Below the pieces are notes generated by a model. The model was given only the letters and a program-made list of their open reading frames with translations, was not told the DNA's origin and searched no databases. A stretch of DNA of 64,000 bases. It comes from an uncultured Bacteroidales bacterium. GTDB lineage: Bacteria; Bacteroidota; Bacteroidia; Bacteroidales; UBA932. This document shows, one piece after another, positions 60,642-64,000 of the stretch. Each line of letters opens with the position of its first letter. Position 1 is the first letter of the stretch. The stretch spans positions 209,354-273,353 of the forward strand of contig ONJB01000004.1 in NCBI GenBank assembly GCA_900318015.1. Direction: 5' to 3'. Position numbers and translations under genes: made by a program.

Positions 60642-62021
60642 ATGAAAAAAGCACTGCTCATTCTCGCCGCCATCGCCGGCACCCTGACGCTCAACGCCCA
60701 GAACAAGAAGGGCGGCATCGACGCCAAGCTTCTCGGTGAAATCAGCAAGGGATACGAAGGGACAGCCGCCGACAAGGCCCTCCGCAACGCCCTCAACACC
60801 ACGGCCATCAACACCCTGGCCCTGAACGCGGACAACATCCCGATGGACACCCGCTTCTCCGACGTGGTGAAGACCAAGGGCCGCACCAACCAGCTCTCCT
60901 CCGGCCGCTGCTGGCTGTTCACCGGCCTCAACGTGATGCGTGCCAAGATGATCGACAAGTTCGACATGGGCCCGGTCATCCTGTCCCAGAACTATGTGTT
61001 CTTCTATGACCAGCTAGAGAAGGCGAACCTGTTCCTGCAGGGCATCATCGACACCAAGAACCTTCCGGACGACGACCGCACCGTCGACTGGCTCTTCGCC
61101 CACCCGATCGGGGACGGCGGCCAGTTCACCGGCGTGTCGAACCTCATCATGAAGTACGGCGTCGTTCCGTCCGAGGTGTTCCCGGAGAGCATGATCGCCA
61201 ACAACACCGCCCAGATGCGCGCCCAGATCACAAACAAGCTGCGGGAGGACGGCCTCCGCCTGCGCCAGGCCCCCAAGGGGACGGACCTGCAGGCCATGAA
61301 GACGGCCCAGCTCAAGGAAATCTACCGCATCCTCGCCCTCTGCCTCGGCGTCCCGCCGACCGAGTTCACCTGGACCCGGACCGACTCCAAGGGCAATGTC
61401 GTGAACACGAAGAAGTACACCCCGAAGTCCTTCTATGAGGAGTACATCGGCACGGACCTCGAGAACAACTACATCATGGTCATGAACGACCCGTGCCACG
61501 AGTACTACAAGATCTATGAGATCGATTACGACCGCCACGTCTATGACGGCGAGAACTGGGTGTACCTGAACCTTCCGGTGGACGAGATCAAGAAGATGGC
61601 CATCGCCTCCATCAAGGACAACACGGCCCTCTACTTCTCCTGCGACGTCAGCAAGTTCCTCCTCCGCGACAAGGGCTTCGCGGACCTGAACAACTTCGAC
61701 TACGAGTCCCTGATGGGCGTTTCCTTCGGCATGGACAAGAAGGAGCGCATCTACACGCACGCCAGCGCCTCCACGCATGCGATGACGCTCATCGCGGTGG
61801 ACCTCAAGGACGGCAAGCCGGTCAAGTGGATGGTGGAGAACAGCTGGGGCGCGACCTCGGGCTACCAGGGCAACATCATCATGACGGACGAGTGGTTCGA
61901 CGAGTACATGTTCCGCCTCGTGGTGGACAAGAAGTACGTCCCGGCCTCCCTCATGAAATACTTCGACCAGAAGCCCATCATGCTCCCCGCCTGGGACCCG
62001 ATGTTCCTGCCGGAAGAATAA
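60642..62021 (+). CDS. Aminopeptidase C (bleomycin hydrolase-like, C1 papain family), secreted
   Basis: 459 residues with a signal peptide MKKALLILAAIAGTLTLNAQ. The papain-fold catalytic Cys lies in QLSSGRCWLFTGLNVMRAKM, the His in HAMTLIAVDLKDG and the Asn in KWMVENSWGATSGYQGN, matching PepC/bleomycin hydrolase. Family members are usually cytoplasmic hexamers; this one is exported. The C-terminal arm ends DPMFLPEE. Its stop is followed after 22 nt by the first foldback element. Confidence 0.93.
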   Translation: MKKALLILAAIAGTLTLNAQNKKGGIDAKLLGEISKGYEGTAADKALRNALNTTAINTLALNADNIPMDTRFSDVVKTKGRTNQLSSGRCWLFTGLNVMRAKMIDKFDMGPVILSQNYVFFYDQLEKANLFLQGIIDTKNLPDDDRTVDWLFAHPIGDGGQFTGVSNLIMKYGVVPSEVFPESMIANNTAQMRAQITNKLREDGLRLRQAPKGTDLQAMKTAQLKEIYRILALCLGVPPTEFTWTRTDSKGNVVNTKKYTPKSFYEEYIGTDLENNYIMVMNDPCHEYYKIYEIDYDRHVYDGENWVYLNLPVDEIKKMAIASIKDNTALYFSCDVSKFLLRDKGFADLNNFDYESLMGVSFGMDKKERIYTHASASTHAMTLIAVDLKDGKPVKWMVENSWGATSGYQGNIIMTDEWFDEYMFRLVVDKKYVPASLMKYFDQKPIMLPAWDPMFLPEE

Positions 62022-62043
62022 TATCCGAAACCTTTTCGGTTCC

Positions 62044-62155
62044 GGAAAGGTAGTATTCTGAAAACCGTCGCTTCGCGACCCCTCCCAAACAAGTTTGGGC
62101 CCCTCCCTCTTATGTGGCCGAGGGTGGCCACAGGTTTTCAGAATACTACCTTTCC
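62044..62155. repeat. Cloverleaf-like foldback element, copy A (intergenic)
   Basis: 112 bp with a perfect 23-bp terminal inverted repeat (62044-62066 and 62133-62155). Three internal hairpins: GTCGC-TTC-GCGAC (62067-62079), CCCAAAC-AA-GTTTGGG (62084-62099) and TGTGGCC-GAGGGT-GGCCACA (62113-62132), joined by C-rich linkers CCCCTCCC-like. The inner terminal stem is TTCTGAAAACC, shared with copy B. It lies between aminopeptidase C and the permease gene; no other gene is disrupted. Confidence 0.85.
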
Positions 62156-62173
62156 TCCACAAACACCACAACG

Positions 62174-63112
62174 ATGAATCGTTCTCTTGTCGCTTGTATT
62201 GTTTTGACCTGTCTTCTCCTTTTAGACCTGCTGGTCGGAGGAGGAGGGGTTTCGTGGGCGACAGGAGCAGTGCTATGGAAACTGCGGGTGCCGAGGGTGA
62301 TGACGGCGGTCATTGCCGGGGGCGCGCTGGCGGCGAGCGGGGCGCAGATGCAGGCGGTGTTCCGGAATCCGCTGGCCGATCCGCACATCATGGGCGTGAG
62401 CGGCGGCGCAGGACTGGGCGCGGCCATCGCGACGATGGCGCTGGGCACGTCCGCGGCCTTTTTCACGGGTTTCACCGTGGCGGTGGCCGCGTTCCTCGGG
62501 GCTTTCGTGGCGGCGGCGCTGGTCGTCGCGGTCTCGGCCCGGTTCCGGTCGGTGACGACGCTGCTTGTGTTCGGCGTGATGCTGGGCTTCATCTTCAGCG
62601 CGCTGAGCTCGGTCCTGCAGTATACGGCGGGTGAAGAGAGCCTGAAACTGTTCTACAGCTGGATGGCGGGCAGTTTTTCCGGCTGCCGATACTTTGAGGT
62701 CGCCCTGATGGCCGGGGCGCTGGTCATCGGCCTCATCCTGGCCTTCTGCAACGGCAAGGGGCTGGACATCATCCTGTTCGGCGAAGAGTATGCGACCCTT
62801 TCCGGGGCCTCGACGCGGCGCATCCTGTTCCTGTCGATGCTGTCGGCCTGCCTGATGACTGGCACGGTCACGGCCTTCTGCGGCCCGCTCGGGTTCGTGG
62901 GCATCGTCGCCCCGCACCTGGCCCGCCGCATCACGGGTTCCTCGGTCCATCGGCAGGTCCTCCCCTGCGCCCTAGCGACCGGCGCCACCCTCGCCCTGGC
63001 GGCCGACATCCTCGCCAACCTCTGGCCCATCCCCCTTCCCGTGGGCTCCACCCTCGCCCTCATCGGCATCCCCCTGATTCTCCTCATCTTACTGCGCCAG
63101 CGCCATGCTTAA
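62174..63112 (+). CDS. FecCD/BtuC-type ABC transporter permease
   Basis: 312 residues from ATG 62174 with about 9-10 hydrophobic segments. Signature features of the iron-siderophore/B12 permease family are seen: LWKLRVPRVMTAVIAGGALA, GAQMQAVFRNPLADPHIMGV, and the coupling region GFVGIVAPHLARRITGSSVH. The substrate (B12, haem or siderophore) is not defined by sequence; no periplasmic binding protein or receptor lies in the window. An upstream in-frame GTG would start inside the foldback element and was rejected. It overlaps the ATPase gene by 8 nt. Confidence 0.9.
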   Translation: MNRSLVACIVLTCLLLLDLLVGGGGVSWATGAVLWKLRVPRVMTAVIAGGALAASGAQMQAVFRNPLADPHIMGVSGGAGLGAAIATMALGTSAAFFTGFTVAVAAFLGAFVAAALVVAVSARFRSVTTLLVFGVMLGFIFSALSSVLQYTAGEESLKLFYSWMAGSFSGCRYFEVALMAGALVIGLILAFCNGKGLDIILFGEEYATLSGASTRRILFLSMLSACLMTGTVTAFCGPLGFVGIVAPHLARRITGSSVHRQVLPCALATGATLALAADILANLWPIPLPVGSTLALIGIPLILLILLRQRHA

Positions 63113-63863
63113 GGTCGATCATCTCACCATCGGCCACGACGGCCATGACCTGGTCCGGGACATCTCCTTCGAGCTGGCCCCGGGCGAATGCGTGCTGCTG
63201 GCGGGGCCCAATGGTACCGGGAAAACGACATTACTGAAAGCATTGGCGGCAGAGGGTGTGTGTTCTGAAAACCTCCGGTCGCAAAGCGACCTCCGTCCCT
63301 CCCATAAATGGGCCCCTCCCTCTCATGAGCCGAGGGCGGCACAGTTTTCAGAACACACACCCTCTGCCGCTAGCGTCCTCCTCATACCGACCAATATCCC
63401 TAAGGTGAAAGGTTTCACGGTCGAGGCGTTCGTGCGGACGGGGTGCTACCGGGAGAGTGACTGGCGGGGACGGATTTCGCAGGAAATCGAAGGGAGGATG
63501 GAGGATGCGCTGAGGATGCTGGGGATCGAGGAGCTGCGGAAGCGGGACATATCGACCTTGAGCGACGGGGAGTTCCAGAAGGCGTGCCTGGCGACGGGAT
63601 TGACCCGGAGAGCGGAGGTACTGCTCTTGGACGAGCCTACGGCGCATCTGGACGTGGAGAACCGGATCGATGTGCTGCGGACGCTGCGGGAGGTCGCCCA
63701 GAAGACAGGAACGGCCGTCCTTTTCTCCAGTCACGACCTGCACGACGCCCTGCAAGTGGCCGACCGGGTATTCGTTCTCACCCGTGACGGGCGTTTCCTG
63801 GCCAGCGGAGGCGCCGACGTCCTCCGGGCGGCCTTCCCCGCCCTGGAACCGGATACACTTTAA
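63105..63863 (+). CDS. ABC transporter ATP-binding protein (FecE/BtuD-like) carrying an in-frame foldback insert
   Basis: 252 residues. Walker A GPNGTGKTTLLKALA (about residue 33), signature LSDGEFQKACL, Walker B AEVLLLDEPTAHLD and the H-loop LFSSHDLHDAL are intact. Between Walker A and the IPTNIPKVKGFTVEAFVRTG segment (in place of a canonical Q-loop) lie about 42 residues (EGVCSENLRSQSDLRPSHKW and onward) encoded entirely by foldback element B. The frame is open through it. Whether the protein still works is unknown; the insert sits where family members carry a variable loop. It overlaps the permease by 8 nt and the fructokinase tail by 4 nt. Confidence 0.88.
   Translation: MLKVDHLTIGHDGHDLVRDISFELAPGECVLLAGPNGTGKTTLLKALAAEGVCSENLRSQSDLRPSHKWAPPSHEPRAAQFSEHTPSAASVLLIPTNIPKVKGFTVEAFVRTGCYRESDWRGRISQEIEGRMEDALRMLGIEELRKRDISTLSDGEFQKACLATGLTRRAEVLLLDEPTAHLDVENRIDVLRTLREVAQKTGTAVLFSSHDLHDALQVADRVFVLTRDGRFLASGGADVLRAAFPALEPDTL
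63246..63370. repeat. Cloverleaf-like foldback element, copy B (inside the ABC ATPase gene)
   Basis: 125 bp with a perfect 27-bp terminal inverted repeat (63246-63272 and 63344-63370). Internal hairpins: GTCGC-AAA-GCGAC (63278-63290), CCCAT-AA-ATGGG (63302-63312, in place of CCCAAAC/GTTTGGG in copy A) and GCC-GAGGGC-GGC with G/C flanks (63329-63340). Linkers CTCCGTCCCTCC and CCCCTCCCTCTCATGA match those of copy A. The inner terminal stem TTCTGAAAAC is shared; the outer 17 bp are not. Confidence 0.85.
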
Positions 63864-64000
63864 TCCTTCAGTTCCTCGGGAACCACGGGCATGGCCCCTG
63901 GCTGGGTACAGACATAGGCGGACACTTTCACCGCCGTCTCATGGGCGACCGCCACCGACTTGCCTTGGAGGATGGAGCCGATGAAGGAGCCGGTGAAGGA
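63860..64000 (-). CDS. C-terminal end of a PfkB-family fructokinase (partial)
   Basis: 47 codons before the stop at 63860. The peptide SFTGSFIGSILQGKSVAVAH followed by TAVKVSAYVCTQPGAMPVVP and EELKD matches the C-terminus of bacterial fructokinases in the PfkB family. The rest lies beyond the right edge of the window. Its last codons overlap the end of the ABC ATPase gene by 4 nt, tail to tail. Confidence 0.8.
   Translation of the reverse strand, partial: SFTGSFIGSILQGKSVAVAHETAVKVSAYVCTQPGAMPVVPEELKD

Noticed and set aside
62022-62173. Cobalamin riboswitch upstream of the BtuC-like gene
   Set aside because: The structured region is the foldback element with a perfect terminal stem and no B12-box-like sequence; a related copy inside the ATPase gene argues against a riboswitch.
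62114-62173. Upstream GTG start for the BtuC/FecCD permease
   Set aside because: It would begin inside the foldback element and add polar residues before the first helix. ATG 62174 fits the family.

Overview
The window is chromosomal DNA from a high-GC member of the Bacteroidota, most likely Bacteroidales. The evidence is the repeated promoter signature TAnnTTTG (often with TTTG about 20 nt upstream), weak or absent Shine-Dalgarno sites, many lipoprotein signals, an outer-membrane beta-barrel receptor beside a LytS/LytTR pair, a Bacteroidota histone H1-like gene and the two-domain FtcD with long HutU. I cannot name genus or species.

Layout. 1-1100: the end of a membrane-protein gene, a small glycine-rich protein with a calcium-loop-like motif, and two tRNA-Lys genes (CUU and UUU). 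1.1-11.6 kb: sugar metabolism (GDP-mannose pyrophosphorylase, a GH109-type lipoprotein, a sugar-1-kinase-like protein, a GH3 lipoprotein, a CyuA-type desulfidase, an SDR, and a second GH3 gene broken by a frameshift). 11.7-13.2 kb: a flippase. 13.3-19.8 kb: a tight histidine-utilisation operon ftcD-hutU-hutH-hutI. 19.8-27.5 kb: an accessory region holding five copies of an 88-89 bp double-hairpin repeat, a REP-associated tyrosine transposase (RAYT) lying between two of those copies, a run of tiny two-helix membrane proteins with a CPBP protease homologue, a decayed lipoprotein gene, and an unusual lipoprotein with a deoxyribosyltransferase-like domain. 26.0-33.9 kb: outer-membrane barrel protein, LytS-type kinase, LytTR regulator, GH43-like and GH30 enzymes on one strand, apparently a regulated glycan-degradation unit.

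34-64 kb is mostly core genome: pgi, a phosphatase-GDPD fusion, an M64 peptidase, recX, a patatin with outer-membrane barrel, rlmN; then recA, tdk, rsmI, a helix-hairpin-helix protein, clostripain and DPP III peptidases, xerD, rplY, pth, a histone H1-like gene, an M6 protease, tpiA, asnA, tyrS, rbfA, a LolC/E-type permease, aminopeptidase C, and a BtuCD/FecCD-type uptake pair.

The most striking signals are two families of structured repeats. One is the RAYT-associated double hairpin. The other is a cloverleaf-like foldback element of 112-125 bp found twice at the right end: once between the aminopeptidase C and permease genes, and once inside the ABC ATPase gene, where it stays open in frame. 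The three internal stems of this second family covary between copies. The outer part of the long terminal stem is perfectly paired in each copy but unrelated in sequence between copies. Short dispersed palindromes also occur inside hutI and in the acidic proline-rich gene at 44.9 kb.
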